Shown here: positions 53,707 through 64,000 of the stretch, piece after piece
How the letters are laid out: each line of letters starts with the position of its first letter
How positions within the stretch are numbered: position 1 is the stretch's first letter
Source: Polynucleobacter sinensis
Lineage (GTDB): Bacteria > Pseudomonadota > Gammaproteobacteria > Burkholderiales > Burkholderiaceae
DNA: 64,000 nucleotides
Reading direction: 5' to 3'
Assembly: GCF_001595985.1 (NCBI RefSeq)
Contig: NZ_LOJJ01000018.1
Coordinates: 186,001-250,000, forward strand
Translations under genes and position numbers: made by a program
The notes under the pieces: generated by a model
Told to the model about the DNA's origin: nothing
The model's database searches: none
What the model saw: only the letters and a program-made list of their open reading frames with translations

Positions 53707-54588
53707 ATGGCAATTATTAATCCAGTAAGCAATTTCGGTACCGTCACTATTGTTGGCGTTGGTTTGATTGGCGCGTCTCTGGGTTTGTCTCTCAAGAAAG
53801 CTGGCGTTGTCAAAAAAGTCTTGGGAGTGGGGCGCAGCCAGGAAAATCTAGATCAGGCTCTAAAGATGGGTGCCATTGATGGCGTTGTGGATTTAACAGA
53901 TGCCGCTAAGCAATCCGACGTGATTGTGCTCTGTGTGCCCGTTGCTCAAATGAGGGCGGCCTTTGAGGTGCTTGAGCCTCATTTAGAAGCTAGAACCATG
54001 ATTACCGATGCTGGTAGTACTAAAGGCGATGTGATATTGGCCGCTAAGGAAGTGTTAGGTAAGAAAGCTTGTCAGTTTGTTCCAGCACATCCTATTGCGG
54101 GTGGTGCCCAACACGGTGCTAGCGCTGCTAAAGCAGATCTCTTTGAGGGCAAACAAACGATTCTTTGTCCTTTGCAAGAAAATTCTCCACAAGATACCGA
54201 TTTAATCGAAGGTTTTTGGCAGTCCACTGGATCTGTAGTGAAGAAGATTTCTTGTGTGCAGCATGATGCGATCTATGCTGCGGTATCCCACTTACCTCAT
54301 TTACTGTCTTACGCATTGATGGCAAGTGTGGTTAATTCAGAAGATGCAGAGCAAAAGCTCAGTCATGTCGGTGCGGGCTTTAAGGATTTCACCCGCATTG
54401 CAGCTTCGAGCCCCGAGATGTGGCGAGATATTTGTTTGGGTAATCGTGCGGCGATCCTAAAAGAATTGGATCAATACTTATTGATCGTCGGTCATATGCG
54501 TAAATTAATCTCTGAAAGTGATGGCGCTGGTCTGGAAAAATTATTTAACAAGGCTAGTAAAGCACGTCAAGATTTGGATGTGCTTTGA
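53707..54588 (+). CDS. tyrA: Prephenate (or arogenate) dehydrogenase
   Basis: 293 residues. The NAD-binding motif is [54 protein letters not shown] and [13 protein letters not shown] contain the catalytic His and substrate-binding residues. It makes the tyrosine precursor. No fused chorismate mutase is present. The stop overlaps the aroA start (TGATG). Confidence 0.95.
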   Translation: MAIINPVSNFGTVTIVGVGLIGASLGLSLKKAGVVKKVLGVGRSQENLDQALKMGAIDGVVDLTDAAKQSDVIVLCVPVAQMRAAFEVLEPHLEARTMITDAGSTKGDVILAAKEVLGKKACQFVPAHPIAGGAQHGASAAKADLFEGKQTILCPLQENSPQDTDLIEGFWQSTGSVVKKISCVQHDAIYAAVSHLPHLLSYALMASVVNSEDAEQKLSHVGAGFKDFTRIAASSPEMWRDICLGNRAAILKELDQYLLIVGHMRKLISESDGAGLEKLFNKASKARQDLDVL

Positions 54589-55916
54589 TGAGTGGCTTGC
54601 CAGGCATTAAGATTGGTCCATTTAAGCGAGCACAAGGCTCCATTGTCTTGCCGGGCTCGAAGAGTATTTCCAATCGCGCTCTTTTATTAGCAGCCTTATC
54701 TACGGGTACCACTACCCTCAAAAATTTACTGGATGCTGATGATACTCAAGTGATGCGCAATGCTTTGCGTAAGTTGGGTTTAACCGTAACGGATCAGCCG
54801 AATAAGATTTGTGTGATCGAAGGTTGTGGCGGCAAATTTCCAATACAAGATGCAGATCTTTTTATGGGTAATGCGGGTACAGCGATTCGTCCACTAACTG
54901 CCGCGCTCGCAATGCAGGGTGGCAACTACCGTTTATCGGGAGTGCCACGTATGCATGAGCGCCCTATTCGTGATTTGGTGGATGGTTTGCGCCAAGTGGG
55001 CGCGAAGATTGATTACGAATTGCAAGAAGGTTACCCGCCTATCAAGATCTCCGGCGCGGATATTCAAATTAAAGATGTGGTTAGGGTTCGAGGTGACGTA
55101 TCTAGTCAATTTCTCACCGCTTTGTTAATGGCATTGCCATTAGTGGCTACACAGTCGGTCAAAATTGAAGTGATTGGTGAACTCATCTCTCGACCGTATA
55201 TTGAGATCACACTCAAATTGATGTCGCGTTTTGGTGTCAAGGTCGCTTGCCCTGATGCGCAGTCATTTATTATCCCTGCCAAAACATCAGAAGTTGTATA
55301 TCAAAGCCCTGGAACCTTATCTGTAGAGGGTGATGCATCTTCAGCATCTTACTTCTTGGCGCTAGGCGCTATTGGTGGTGGACCTGTGCGCGTATTGGGT
55401 GTTGGTAGCGATAGCATTCAGGGTGATGTCGCTTTTGCGGATGCGCTTGCATTGATGGGTGCGAAGATTGATGCTGGTGAGGATTGGATTGAGGTCACTG
55501 GTGTAAAAAATTCCAATGGCAAACTCAATGGCATTACGATGGATTGCACGGAGATTCCTGATGCGGCAATGACGCTCGCTGTTGCTGCGTTATTTGCCGA
55601 GGGCCCAACTCGCCTTAATAACATTGCTAGTTGGCGTGTAAAAGAAACAGATCGTATTGCGGCAATGGCCAAAGAGTTGAAAAAATTAGGTGCAATTGTC
55701 GAAGAGGGTCCTGACTATATCGTCGTTCAGGCACCCCATGCTCCGGCAGATTGGAAGTCACCGAGTGAGGGTATTGATACTTATGACGACCACCGGGTAG
55801 CCATGTGTTTCTCCTTGGCAGCGTTTGGTCCTAATGCACTTCAGATTAATGATCCTGATTGCGTGGCTAAAACATTCCCAACTTACTTTGCTGAGTTTGC
55901 AAAGGTCGTTTCTTAA
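54588..55916 (+). CDS. aroA: 5-enolpyruvylshikimate-3-phosphate synthase
   Basis: 442 residues. [34 protein letters not shown] and [15 protein letters not shown] are class I EPSP synthase motifs; the unmodified G-N-A-G-T-A and P of the second motif are the glyphosate-sensitive form. [19 protein letters not shown] and [13 protein letters not shown] complete the site. It makes the sixth step of the shikimate pathway. The start ATG overlaps the tyrA stop; a TTG one codon earlier is possible. Confidence 0.98.
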   Translation: MSGLPGIKIGPFKRAQGSIVLPGSKSISNRALLLAALSTGTTTLKNLLDADDTQVMRNALRKLGLTVTDQPNKICVIEGCGGKFPIQDADLFMGNAGTAIRPLTAALAMQGGNYRLSGVPRMHERPIRDLVDGLRQVGAKIDYELQEGYPPIKISGADIQIKDVVRVRGDVSSQFLTALLMALPLVATQSVKIEVIGELISRPYIEITLKLMSRFGVKVACPDAQSFIIPAKTSEVVYQSPGTLSVEGDASSASYFLALGAIGGGPVRVLGVGSDSIQGDVAFADALALMGAKIDAGEDWIEVTGVKNSNGKLNGITMDCTEIPDAAMTLAVAALFAEGPTRLNNIASWRVKETDRIAAMAKELKKLGAIVEEGPDYIVVQAPHAPADWKSPSEGIDTYDDHRVAMCFSLAAFGPNALQINDPDCVAKTFPTYFAEFAKVVS

Positions 55917-55928
55917 CGCTTGGCATTA

Positions 55929-56591
55929 ATGAATCTACCCCCAGTGATTGCGATTGATGGCCCAACTGCTTCTGGTAAAGGGACGGTTGCTTCTTTGGTA
56001 GCAGAAAAGCTAGGTTTTCATTACTTGGATAGTGGAGCGCTCTATCGCTTAGTTGCCTTAGGCAGTCAAAAAGCCTCAATTGACCCAAAAAACGGTCCAG
56101 AGCTGGGTATTTTGGCTAAAAAACTGGTGATTTCTTTTAAAAATGGTCAAATTCTGCTCGATTCTGAGGATGTCACCGAAGCTATTCGTGCCGAGGAAAT
56201 CGGTCTGCGCGCCTCAGCAATTGCTGTCCACCCTGAGGTTAGGCAGGCCTTGGTAGGTGTTCAGCATGGTTTTCGGGTTGCCCCTGGCTTGGTTGCTGAT
56301 GGTCGTGACATGGCCAGCGTGATATTTCCAGATGCAGTTTTAAAGGTTTTCCTGACTGCAACAGCTCAAGCTAGGGCCGAACGTCGGTATAAGCAATTGA
56401 TAGCTAAGGGAATTTCTGCTAAACTTGAAGACTTGCTGCATGATTTGCAGGAGCGTGATGCCAGAGACAGCAGTCGAGGTGCCGCACCCTTGTTGGTAGC
56501 AGATGGCGCCAAAGTGCTTGAAACATCAGAATTATCGATAGATCAAGCGGTTAAGACGGTTTTAGATTGGTATCAATCCAAGGCAACTTAA
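55929..56591 (+). CDS. cmk: Cytidylate kinase
   Basis: 220 residues. The P-loop [19 protein letters not shown] and [17 protein letters not shown] (Cmk-specific) are followed by [23 protein letters not shown] and the lid [10 protein letters not shown]. It phosphorylates CMP and dCMP. I used ATG 55929; TTG 55920 is in frame but leaves only three bases after aroA. cmk-rpsA is a conserved pair. Confidence 0.96.
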   Translation: MNLPPVIAIDGPTASGKGTVASLVAEKLGFHYLDSGALYRLVALGSQKASIDPKNGPELGILAKKLVISFKNGQILLDSEDVTEAIRAEEIGLRASAIAVHPEVRQALVGVQHGFRVAPGLVADGRDMASVIFPDAVLKVFLTATAQARAERRYKQLIAKGISAKLEDLLHDLQERDARDSSRGAAPLLVADGAKVLETSELSIDQAVKTVLDWYQSKAT

Positions 56592-56698
56592 GCGTCAGTA
56601 GTAGATGTCAGTAGTAAAGCTGTAGTTTTGGTGTCTTGGGGAACTCTACAACGCGATTTTCTAATAGAGCGTGTTTCTTGGGGCTTTTTTAACCTAAC

Positions 56699-56717
56699 CC
56701 GTCAGGCCTTCTGGCGG
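56699..56717 (+). promoter_or_regulatory. Leader hairpin upstream of rpsA
   Basis: CCGTCAG and CTGGCGG form a 7-base stem (one G-U pair) with loop GCCTT, ending 16 bases before the rpsA ATG. No canonical ribosome site lies between. This resembles the folded, SD-less rpsA leader of E. coli, through which S1 represses its own translation. Confidence 0.55.
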
Positions 56718-56733
56718 CACAAAGTGAATATAC

Positions 56734-58407
56734 ATGTCTGAATCATTTGCAGAACTATTTGAAGAATCATTAACCCGATCGAATATGAAGACCGGCCAAG
56801 TTATTTCGGCTGAAGTTCTTCGCATCGACCATAACTTCGTCGTTGTTAACGCTGGCTTAAAGTCTGAAGCGTTTATTCCCGTTGAAGAATTCCATAACGA
56901 CGCTGGCGAGATTGAAGTAGCTCCTGGCGATTTCGTTTCTGTTGCTATTGACGCTCTTGAGAACGGCTATGGCGACACAATCCTTTCCCGTGACAAAGCG
57001 AAGCGCTTGGCATCATGGATGAACTTGGAAAAAGCTCTCGAGCAAGCTGAGATCGTTACCGGTACTGTTACTGGTAAGGTTAAAGGCGGCTTGACTGTGA
57101 TGGTTAACGGTATCCGCGCATTCTTGCCTGGATCACTCGTTGATACACGCCCAATCAAAGACACCAGCCCTTACGAAGGTAAGACGATGGAGTTCAAGGT
57201 TATCAAGCTTGACCGTAAGCGTAATAACGTAGTGTTGTCACGTCGTGCAGTGGTTGAAGCTAGCCAAGGTGAAGAGCGCGCGAAGTTGATGTCTAACCTT
57301 AAAGAAGGTAGCGTTGTTCAAGGTATCGTTAAGAACATTACGGACTACGGCGCATTCGTGGATCTCGGTGGCATCGATGGCCTCTTGCACATTACCGATT
57401 TGGCATGGCGTCGTGTGCGTCACCCAAGCGAGATGTTGACTGTTGGTCAAGAAGTTACAGCAAAGATTTTGAAGTTCGATCAAGAGAAGAACCGCGTTTC
57501 ACTCGGTGTGAAGCAGCTTGGTGATGATCCATGGGTTGGTATCGCTCGCCGTTACCCACCGAACACCCGTTTATTCGGTAAGGTAACCAACCTCACTGAT
57601 TACGGCGCGTTCGTTGAAATCGAATCTGGCATTGAAGGTTTGGTACACGTTTCTGAAATGGACTGGACCAACAAGAACGTTGCCCCAAGTAAAGCTACTG
57701 CACTAGGAACCGAAGTTGAAGTGATGGTTCTGGACATTGATGAAGACAAGCGTCGTATTAGCTTGGGCATCAAGCAGTGCAAAGCTAATCCATGGGAAGA
57801 GTTCTCACGTGGCCAGCAAAAAGGCGATAAGTTGACTGGCGCAATCAAGTCTATTACTGACTTCGGTGTGTTCATCGGCTTGCCAGGTGGTATCGACGGT
57901 TTAGTTCACCTCTCAGACCTCTCATGGAATGAGCCAGGCGAAGAGGCTGTTAAGAAATACAAAAAAGGCGATGAAGTTGAAGCTACTGTATTGGCCATCG
58001 ATGTTGAGAAAGAGCGTATCTCTCTTGGCATTAAGCAATTGTCTGGTGACCCATTCAATAACTACACATCCGTAAGCGATAAGGGTAGCCTTGTCACTGG
58101 CACTGTGAAGGCTGTTGATGCTAAGGGTGCAACCATTCACTTGGCTGATGAAGTTGAAGCTTACTTGCGCGCTTCCGAGATCTCAACAGATCGCGTAGAA
58201 GATGCACGCAATGTATTGAAAGAAGGCGATAGCGTAACTGCAATGATCATTAACATTGATCGTAAGTCACGTGTAATCAATCTTTCAATCAAAGCTAAAG
58301 ACAGCTCTGACCAACAAGATGCTATGAGCAAGCTCCAAGGTGATGCGCAGTCTGGCACAACCAATCTGGGTGCTTTGTTGAAGGCTAAGTTGGACAATCA
58401 AGGCTAA
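56734..58407 (+). CDS. rpsA: 30S ribosomal protein S1
   Basis: 557 residues with six S1 domains. The repeats show as [42 protein letters not shown] and [21 protein letters not shown], with [11 protein letters not shown] and [11 protein letters not shown] between. S1 binds mRNA on the 30S subunit and unfolds leaders. It follows cmk after 142 bases and ends at a strong hairpin terminator, with ihfB next. Regulation by its own product through the leader is likely. Confidence 0.98.
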   Translation: MSESFAELFEESLTRSNMKTGQVISAEVLRIDHNFVVVNAGLKSEAFIPVEEFHNDAGEIEVAPGDFVSVAIDALENGYGDTILSRDKAKRLASWMNLEKALEQAEIVTGTVTGKVKGGLTVMVNGIRAFLPGSLVDTRPIKDTSPYEGKTMEFKVIKLDRKRNNVVLSRRAVVEASQGEERAKLMSNLKEGSVVQGIVKNITDYGAFVDLGGIDGLLHITDLAWRRVRHPSEMLTVGQEVTAKILKFDQEKNRVSLGVKQLGDDPWVGIARRYPPNTRLFGKVTNLTDYGAFVEIESGIEGLVHVSEMDWTNKNVAPSKATALGTEVEVMVLDIDEDKRRISLGIKQCKANPWEEFSRGQQKGDKLTGAIKSITDFGVFIGLPGGIDGLVHLSDLSWNEPGEEAVKKYKKGDEVEATVLAIDVEKERISLGIKQLSGDPFNNYTSVSDKGSLVTGTVKAVDAKGATIHLADEVEAYLRASEISTDRVEDARNVLKEGDSVTAMIINIDRKSRVINLSIKAKDSSDQQDAMSKLQGDAQSGTTNLGALLKAKLDNQG

Positions 58408-58415
58408 ATCAATAT

Positions 58416-58448
58416 CGCCGCTTTCCATTAGGAGAGCGGCGGTTTTTT
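58416..58448 (+). terminator. Terminator between rpsA and ihfB
   Basis: CGCCGCTTTCC and GGAGAGCGGCG form an 11-base stem (one G-U pair) around ATTA, followed by GGTTTTTT. It ends 12 bases before the ihfB start, so some read-through or a separate ihfB promoter is expected. Confidence 0.9.
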
Positions 58449-58459
58449 ATTGATAGATC

Positions 58460-58804
58460 ATGTCAGATCAAGAGCAACAAGCAATTACTCGCTCCGAACT
58501 TGTGGAGAGCTTGGCGGAACAATTTCCCCAGCTGCTGCCTAGGGATGTGGAGTTAGCAGTAAAAACATTGTTAGACGCTATGACTCACGCTTTAGCCGCA
58601 GGTAAGCGTATTGAGTTGCGTGGTGTTGGCAGTTTTGTTTTGCATCACCGTCCAGCACGTACTGGCCGCAATCCTAAATCTGGTGAGAAGGTATTAATCC
58701 CAGAAAAAAGGGTGCCACACTTTAAGCCTGGAAAAGAATTGCGTGAGCGCGTTGATTACAAGCCGCTAAAGCAAGCGGGACCCAAAGAGGGTTCTGGTGC
58801 CTAG
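58460..58804 (+). CDS. ihfB: Integration host factor subunit beta
   Basis: 114 residues, slightly longer than usual at the C-terminus. [32 protein letters not shown] is the dimer-forming helix region, and [33 protein letters not shown] is the DNA-binding arm with the kinking Pro in RNPKSG. IHF bends DNA at specific sites with IhfA. Immediately between two terminators, it may be transcribed largely on its own read-through. Confidence 0.96.
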   Translation: MSDQEQQAITRSELVESLAEQFPQLLPRDVELAVKTLLDAMTHALAAGKRIELRGVGSFVLHHRPARTGRNPKSGEKVLIPEKRVPHFKPGKELRERVDYKPLKQAGPKEGSGA

Positions 58805-58821
58805 TCGCCTAACACATAAGC

Positions 58822-58846
58822 AGTGGTCCATTCGGGCCATTTTTTT
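58822..58846 (+). terminator. Terminator between ihfB and lapB
   Basis: AGTGGTCC and GGGCCATT pair over 8 positions (two G-U) around ATTC, followed by a run of T. It lies 18 bases after ihfB and 18 bases before lapB. Confidence 0.85.
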
Positions 58847-58864
58847 ATTTAAGTTCTGCACATC

Positions 58865-60079
58865 ATGATTCAGATCTCAACCTCATGGCTATTGTTGTTG
58901 CCTATTCTATTCGGGGTAGGGTGGCTGGCTTCACGCTGGGACTTGCGTCTTGAAAATCGCATGGATGAACGTGAGCGTATGCGACAGCAGCGCTCCACAT
59001 TTAAAGGTTTAAGCCTTTTATTAAATGAACAGCCAGATCAGGCAATTGAAACTTTAGTCAAGATTGCTCAATTAGATCCTGAAACTATTGAGTTGCATTT
59101 TGCTTTGGGTAACTTATTTCGCCGCCGTGGTGAGACTGAGCGAGCTATTCGGGTGCATCAACATTTAGCCAACCGCGATGACTTAAAACCCCGCGATCGT
59201 GATCATGCCGCCTATGAATTAGGCCGCGATTTTTTACGTGCTGGCTTGCTAGACCGTGCGGAAGCTTCTTTGAATCGTGTGGGCGATGGTAAGTTCGCTG
59301 CCCCCGCGAAAGAAAGCTTGCTGGAGATGTATCAGATCGAGCGTGATTGGAAAAAAGCGATTGTTGCTGCTAGTGAGCTAGAAGGTTTGCAGGGCAAGTC
59401 ACACCATACAGAAATCGCACAATTTCATTGTGAGATTGGGCAAGAGGCGCTTCGCCGAAAAGATTTACCGGAAGTCGAGAGATCGATTCAATTGGCTTTG
59501 CAAGCCATTCCAAATCATGCGCGCGCATTGATTTTGCAGGGTGATTATTTGATGGCGGTTGATCGTCCAGCTCAAGCAATAGAAGTTTGGAGCATTGTGG
59601 CCGGCACCCATCCTGCATATATGCATTTATTGGCGGATCGTTGGATGGCGGCGCACGCCGTGATTGATAAGGCGGATGCTGGTTTGACTGCCCTCTGCGA
59701 ATTGCTAAAGACTCAAGCTTCAGGCGAGTTATTAGATATCGTTCAAAAGCATATGGTGCAAATTCGTGGTGCGCAAGCTGCCGAAGCGATGTTGGTCCAA
59801 GTAATGCAGGACTCACCAAGCTTAAGTGCTTTATCAAAACTTGCTGAGACACGTTTGATGCTTGCCCAGACAAATAGCGGTTCACCAGAAAGAATTGCTG
59901 ACTTACAGGCAACTTTAAGTTTATTGAAGCAGCGAACAACTAGTCTTGCGCGCTACACCTGCGGGAACTGCGGCTTTCGGGCGCGACGTTTTTATTGGCA
60001 ATGCCCAGGCTGTAATCATTGGGAGGCATACTCCCCAAGGCGTAGCGAGGGAGCCGTTCCTAGCGGCCCTTCGATGTAA
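58865..60079 (+). CDS. lapB: Lipopolysaccharide assembly protein LapB (YciM)
   Basis: 404 residues. An N-terminal helix ([17 protein letters not shown]) anchors a cytoplasmic TPR array (about 45-350; [29 protein letters not shown] and later repeats). The C-terminal rubredoxin-type metal site is [24 protein letters not shown]. LapB guides FtsH to LpxC to balance LPS with phospholipid. The lapA gene, usually just upstream, is missing here. Confidence 0.96.
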   Translation: MIQISTSWLLLLPILFGVGWLASRWDLRLENRMDERERMRQQRSTFKGLSLLLNEQPDQAIETLVKIAQLDPETIELHFALGNLFRRRGETERAIRVHQHLANRDDLKPRDRDHAAYELGRDFLRAGLLDRAEASLNRVGDGKFAAPAKESLLEMYQIERDWKKAIVAASELEGLQGKSHHTEIAQFHCEIGQEALRRKDLPEVERSIQLALQAIPNHARALILQGDYLMAVDRPAQAIEVWSIVAGTHPAYMHLLADRWMAAHAVIDKADAGLTALCELLKTQASGELLDIVQKHMVQIRGAQAAEAMLVQVMQDSPSLSALSKLAETRLMLAQTNSGSPERIADLQATLSLLKQRTTSLARYTCGNCGFRARRFYWQCPGCNHWEAYSPRRSEGAVPSGPSM

Positions 60080-60111
60080 CTGAAAATAATTACGATTTAC
60101 TTGGAGATATT

Positions 60112-61476
60112 TTGAAAGTCACCATCATTGGAAGCGGTTATGTCGGTCTTGTTACTGGCGCTTGCTTAGCAGAACAGGGTAATAATGTTTTTTGCGTGGA
60201 TGTGGATCCCAAAAAAATTGATATTCTGAATTCTGGTGGCGTCCCCATTTATGAGCCAGGCTTAAAAGAAATGATTGAGCGCAATCGCGCAGCTGGTAGA
60301 CTCCAATTTTCGACAGATATCGCAGCCTCTGTTGCTCATGGCGATATTCAATTTATTGCTGTTGGTACTCCTCCTGATGAAGATGGCTCAGCCGATCTTC
60401 AGTATGTGGTTGCTGCTGCTCGTAATATTGGTCGCCATATGACCACTCCGAAAGTGATCGTGGATAAATCGACTGTACCAGTAGGTACTGCCGATAAAGT
60501 TTCGGCTGCTATCGCCGAGGAGTTAAGTAAAAGAGGTCTTTCGCCAGAACTCTGCTCAGTGGTTTCTAATCCAGAGTTTCTTAAGGAGGGCGCTGCTGTA
60601 GAAGACTTTATGCGCCCTGATCGTATTGTGATTGGAACTCAAAACACTCCAGCTGGTCAGCGCGCTAAAGAGCAAATGCGTAAACTCTACGCTCCATTTA
60701 ATCGTCATCATGAGCGCACCTATTACATGGATGTGAAAAGTGCTGAGCTCACTAAATACGCCGCTAATGCAATGCTAGCCACCCGCATTTCTTTCATGAA
60801 CGAGTTGGCTAATTTGGCTGACTTGGTTGGTGCTGATATTGAGGCGGTTCGCCAAGGTATTGGTTCGGACTCTCGCATTGGATATGGCTTTTTATATTCT
60901 GGAACTGGCTATGGAGGCTCTTGCTTTCCTAAAGACGTTTCAGCTTTATCTAAGACTGCTATCGAGCATGGCCGCGATCTTAAGATTCTGGATGCTGTTG
61001 AAGCAGTCAATGAGGCGCAAAAATATATTCTGGTTGAAAAGATCGAGAAACGCTTTGGCAAGGACTTGTCTGGTAAAAAGTTCGCTTTGTGGGGCCTCGC
61101 TTTCAAACCCAATACTGACGATATGCGCGAAGCACCTAGCCGGGTCATCATCACAGAGCTGGTTAAGCGTGGAGCACAGGTCGTTGCTCATGACCCTGTG
61201 GCAATGCCTGAGGCGAAACATTGCTTGGATCTCGACTTTAAGAATAATCCAGCAGGCCTAAAACAAGTATCGCTGGTAGATGATCCGATGGTTGCAGTAG
61301 AGCAGGCAGATGCCTTAGTTATCGTCACGGAATGGAAAGCCTTCCGTAGCCCTGATTTTGATCTTTTGAAGGCTAAACTCAAGAATCCTATTATCTTTGA
61401 TGGCCGTAATTTATATGAGCCTCAGGCTATGCAAGAATTAGGCATTGAATACCAGGGTATTGGTCGTCATAATTAA
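60112..61476 (+). CDS. ugd: UDP-glucose 6-dehydrogenase
   Basis: 454 residues. NAD motif [21 protein letters not shown], substrate loop [11 protein letters not shown], and the catalytic Cys in [14 protein letters not shown] (about residue 272). [17 protein letters not shown] is the C-terminal hallmark. It makes UDP-glucuronate for surface polysaccharide. The start is TTG with GGAGA about 6 bases before; no ATG fits. It lies 32 bases after lapB. Confidence 0.96.
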   Translation: MKVTIIGSGYVGLVTGACLAEQGNNVFCVDVDPKKIDILNSGGVPIYEPGLKEMIERNRAAGRLQFSTDIAASVAHGDIQFIAVGTPPDEDGSADLQYVVAAARNIGRHMTTPKVIVDKSTVPVGTADKVSAAIAEELSKRGLSPELCSVVSNPEFLKEGAAVEDFMRPDRIVIGTQNTPAGQRAKEQMRKLYAPFNRHHERTYYMDVKSAELTKYAANAMLATRISFMNELANLADLVGADIEAVRQGIGSDSRIGYGFLYSGTGYGGSCFPKDVSALSKTAIEHGRDLKILDAVEAVNEAQKYILVEKIEKRFGKDLSGKKFALWGLAFKPNTDDMREAPSRVIITELVKRGAQVVAHDPVAMPEAKHCLDLDFKNNPAGLKQVSLVDDPMVAVEQADALVIVTEWKAFRSPDFDLLKAKLKNPIIFDGRNLYEPQAMQELGIEYQGIGRHN

Positions 61477-61511
61477 GCGCAATACAAATAACAATAGATA
61501 AATAAGCTCCC

Positions 61512-62441
61512 GTGGAAAAAGCAAACCGAGAACAATTTTCTAAAGCCCGCTTGTTGGTGGTTGGGGATGTCATGCTCGATCGCTATTGGTTTGGTGATAC
61601 GAATCGCATTTCTCCTGAAGCTCCTGTGCCAGTTGTGCAGGTAGGTAAGATTGATGAGCGTCTTGGTGGAGCTGCAAACGTGGCTCGTAACGTAGCGGCG
61701 CTCGGCGCAAAGACAACGATCTTAGGCGTGATTGGTGATGATGAGTCTGGACGCCGTGTTTCCGAGTTGCTCAAAGAAAGTGGCGTAGATAGCCAGCTGG
61801 AAATCGATGGCAAGGTACCTACAACCGTTAAGTTGCGTGTGATTGCGAGACAGCAGCAACTCATTCGTTTAGATTTTGAAGAGGCTCCGAGTGAGGCGGC
61901 CTTAGCCCATAAGCTGGAGCGGTATGAGAAGCTCGTTGGCGATGCTGATGTGGTGATTTTGTCGGATTACGGAAAAGGTGCTTTAGGACAGGTGGCTCTG
62001 ATGATTGAGCAGGCTAGGGCGCAGAAGAAGATGATATTGGTTGACCCTAAGGGCGATGATTACGCTAAATACCGCGGTGCCACTGTATTGACGCCTAATC
62101 GCAGTGAATTGCGTCAAGTAGTGGGTCAGTGGACAAGCGAGGAAGATTTAACTAGGCGGGCGCAAGATTTGCGACGCTCCCTTGATCTCCAGGCCTTACT
62201 ATTGACTCGATCTGAAGAGGGTATGAGTTTATTTACCGAGGCTGGTGTGAGTCATGTCAAGGCTCAGGCTCGCGAAGTATTTGACGTTTCGGGTGCTGGC
62301 GATACGGTGATTGGTACTTTAGCGGTAGCGTTGGCGGCCCAGTGGCCACTTGAAAGAGCAATGTCTTTGGCGAATCGTGCGGGTGGCATTGTTGTTGGAA
62401 AATTAGGAACCGCGACGGTGACTTCCGAGGAATTGCAATGA
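61512..62441 (+). CDS. hldE: Heptose-7-phosphate kinase (HldE kinase domain/RfaE1)
   Basis: 309 residues of the PfkB ribokinase family: [41 protein letters not shown] and the catalytic [15 protein letters not shown] (catalytic Asp). It makes D-glycero-beta-D-manno-heptose 1,7-bisphosphate for LPS core. The nucleotidyltransferase half found in fused HldE is absent, so this is the single-domain RfaE1 form. Start is GTG. It overlaps hldD by 4 bases. Confidence 0.94.
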   Translation: MEKANREQFSKARLLVVGDVMLDRYWFGDTNRISPEAPVPVVQVGKIDERLGGAANVARNVAALGAKTTILGVIGDDESGRRVSELLKESGVDSQLEIDGKVPTTVKLRVIARQQQLIRLDFEEAPSEAALAHKLERYEKLVGDADVVILSDYGKGALGQVALMIEQARAQKKMILVDPKGDDYAKYRGATVLTPNRSELRQVVGQWTSEEDLTRRAQDLRRSLDLQALLLTRSEEGMSLFTEAGVSHVKAQAREVFDVSGAGDTVIGTLAVALAAQWPLERAMSLANRAGGIVVGKLGTATVTSEELQ

Positions 62442-63457
62442 CTATTATCGTAACGGGCGCCGCTGGATTTATTGGTGCCAATATTGTTCAGGCACTCAAT
62501 GCGCGCGGTGAGAAAAATATTATCGCTGTAGATGATTTACGCCCTGCAGATAAATATCGCAATCTTGCTGACTTGGACATCATTGATTATCTCGACAAGG
62601 ATGAGTTCCTAGAAGCATTTAGGAGTGGCCGCTTTGGTAAGGTTAAAGCGGTTTTTCATGAGGGCGCATGTTCTGACACCATGGAGACTGATGGCATTTT
62701 CATGATGGCTAATAACTTTCGCTACACCATGGATTTGCTTGATATTTGTACCGAGCAAAAGGTGCAACTCTTGTACGCATCTTCGGCTGCAACTTATGGT
62801 GGTTCTGATGTATTTGTTGAGAGTCGTGAGCATGAGAAGCCTCTTAATATTTATGGCTACTCTAAGTTCCTGTTTGACCAGGTCATGCGTAAACGCTTTG
62901 CTGAGAATGCAAACTCTGCTCAAGTAGTTGGTTTCCGGTATTTCAATGTGTATGGTCCGCGTGAATCACACAAGGGGCGTATGGCTTCTGTTGCCTTTCA
63001 TCAATACCATCAGTACAAAGCGAATGGTAAGGTTAAGCTCTTTGGCGAGTATGGCGGTTATGGGCCTGGCGAGCAAAGTCGTGACTTTGTATCAGTTGAA
63101 GATGTGGTGAAGGTTAATCTTTATTTTTTAGATCATCCTGAAATTAGTGGCATTTTTAATCTTGGCAGTGGTCGCGCGCAACCATTTAATGATGTTGCTC
63201 ATGCGGTAGCAAACGCGATGCGTAAAATCGATAACGCTAACCCCGCTAGCCTAGAAGAGTTGGTTAAAGAAAAGGCGATTGAGTACATCCCATTTCCAGA
63301 CGCTCTTAAGGGGAAGTATCAGTGCTTCACTCAGGCTGATTTAACAAAACTACGCGCTGCCGGATATACAGAGCCTTTCTTAAATGTGGAGCAGGGTGTC
63401 AGCCGTTATATAGCCTGGCTATCGGCCAATGCAGATTTCTTGGCAAGTCCGCTCTAG
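62438..63457 (+). CDS. hldD: ADP-L-glycero-D-manno-heptose 6-epimerase
   Basis: 339 residues. NADP motif [17 protein letters not shown]; the catalytic S-Y-K set is in [10 protein letters not shown] and [33 protein letters not shown] is HldD-specific. It makes the final precursor for LPS inner-core heptose and is coupled to hldE by ATGA. It ends the lapB-ugd-hldE-hldD run. Confidence 0.97.
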   Translation: MTIIVTGAAGFIGANIVQALNARGEKNIIAVDDLRPADKYRNLADLDIIDYLDKDEFLEAFRSGRFGKVKAVFHEGACSDTMETDGIFMMANNFRYTMDLLDICTEQKVQLLYASSAATYGGSDVFVESREHEKPLNIYGYSKFLFDQVMRKRFAENANSAQVVGFRYFNVYGPRESHKGRMASVAFHQYHQYKANGKVKLFGEYGGYGPGEQSRDFVSVEDVVKVNLYFLDHPEISGIFNLGSGRAQPFNDVAHAVANAMRKIDNANPASLEELVKEKAIEYIPFPDALKGKYQCFTQADLTKLRAAGYTEPFLNVEQGVSRYIAWLSANADFLASPL

Positions 63458-63574
63458 TATGAAAATGAGGGCCCCTGGGGGTTCATTCAAAGCTTGATAG
63501 GTACCTTACTTAGTTATTCTTTATTTCAAACTATTCACGAGCTACTATGTAACTAATGAAGCTAGGGGGTTAAT

Positions 63575-64000
63575 ATGCGCAAGTACTTCACTGTTCAGTT
63601 ATTTCTGCTGTATTGTTGCCTCCCGCTTTTTTCTAGTAGCACTTTAGCTAATACCACTCGGGATGAGGTAAGTATTGAAAGTATCAAAGCTCCTCCTAGG
63701 GATGTTAAGGATATTCTCAGATTAGTAGAGCAAACTAAGCCGGATTTAGCGGTAGTTGAGCGGGCTAAAAAAATCATCGCGATGCCTGTGCCCAGCGCTC
63801 AGGATAATGAAGAATTAAATCATTTTTATAGAAGGCGATCAGCCGCGTTTGAGGATCTTGGTAATACCAGTGAGGCATTAAAAAATCTAGAAATTGCTGT
63901 TAAACAGCACCCATCAAAAAATCCTAAGCTGTATTTGGGTGATCTAATTGATCTTAGCGTCCTGGAGAATTCTGCTGGTAAGCAATCGCTTGCAATTAAC
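63575..64000 (+). CDS. Secreted TPR-like protein, 3-prime end cut off (partial)
   Basis: 142 residues are visible, continuing past the window edge. A signal peptide (FTVQLFLLYCCLPLFSSSTLA) precedes a helical region with RRRSAAFEDLGNTSEALKNLEIAVKQHP, which has the A-x3-L-G-x9-A-x7-P spacing of a tetratricopeptide repeat. GGGGG lies 10 bases before the ATG. It starts 117 bases after hldD in a separate transcription unit. Family and role are unknown. Confidence 0.72.
   Translation, partial: MRKYFTVQLFLLYCCLPLFSSSTLANTTRDEVSIESIKAPPRDVKDILRLVEQTKPDLAVVERAKKIIAMPVPSAQDNEELNHFYRRRSAAFEDLGNTSEALKNLEIAVKQHPSKNPKLYLGDLIDLSVLENSAGKQSLAIN

Noticed and set aside
63468..63490. GC-rich GGGCCCCTGGGGG after hldD as a terminator
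   Set aside because: The stem is only about four bases with a one-base loop and has no T run, so it is not convincing.
1..64000. Search for CRISPR arrays, insertion sequences, prophage or toxin-antitoxin genes
   Set aside because: No spaced direct-repeat array, transposase, integrase or typical toxin pair was seen by reading; a systematic search was not possible.

Overview
The window looks like a chromosomal segment of a free-living freshwater betaproteobacterium, most probably Polynucleobacter or a close relative in the Burkholderiaceae. This rests on a one-piece tmRNA encoding the tag ANDERYALAA, a gyrA-serC-pheA-hisC-tyrA-aroA-cmk-rpsA-ihfB-lapB gene string, many Bug/TctC-type periplasmic binding proteins, and moderate GC. 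No database search was run, so the genus is an inference. Genes are tightly packed; no stretch over 300 bases lacks a gene. I see no insertion sequence, prophage, CRISPR array, rRNA or tRNA.

Region 1 (1-15.7 kb), microaerobic respiration. After a partial CDS, a Bug protein and an MFS transporter comes a full cbb3 oxidase set: ccoI-ccoS (copper ATPase and assembly factor), ccoNOQP (oxidase), ccoG, a very short FixH/CcoH-like protein and an 86-residue membrane protein. Convergent to these is an Fnr-type regulator with four cysteines placed as in FNR. A perfect FNR box (TTGAT-N4-ATCAA) lies upstream of ccoN with a -10 hexamer at class II spacing. TauE/SafE, SulP, UspA and an M23 peptidase follow.

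Region 2 (15.9-38.9 kb), transport and catabolism. An enolase-superfamily gene converges on a TAXI-type TRAP operon (hydroxyacid dehydrogenase, DapA-like lyase/dehydratase, binding protein, fused permease). Then come a hydroxyacyl-CoA dehydrogenase-like gene, an exporter, a cytochrome b561/cytochrome c' convergent pair, an M50 protease, two tiny proteins, an extradiol dioxygenase-like gene, crcB, a complete tripartite tricarboxylate transporter (tctCBA), a split CHR (chromate-type) transporter, a hydroxyacid dehydrogenase/PrpD/Bug set, trhO, a methyltransferase and other small enzymes.

Region 3 (39-44.9 kb) is a second catabolic island: IlvD/Edd-type dehydratase, fumarylacetoacetate-hydrolase-fold enzyme, alpha/beta hydrolase and two Bug proteins. 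Two adjacent perfect inverted repeats sit before the FAH gene and look like operators.

Region 4 (45-64 kb) is housekeeping: ssrA (tmRNA), gph-ubiG, an OmpA-family protein with a tandem 9-residue repeat, gyrA, the aromatic amino acid supraoperon, rpsA, ihfB, lapB (no lapA between), and ugd-hldE-hldD for sugar nucleotide and LPS heptose synthesis. A secreted TPR-like CDS runs off the end. Nothing here is clearly a new system. The best leads are the two catabolic islands of unknown substrate, the reduced CcoH plus companion membrane protein, the two tiny proteins, and the twin operators.
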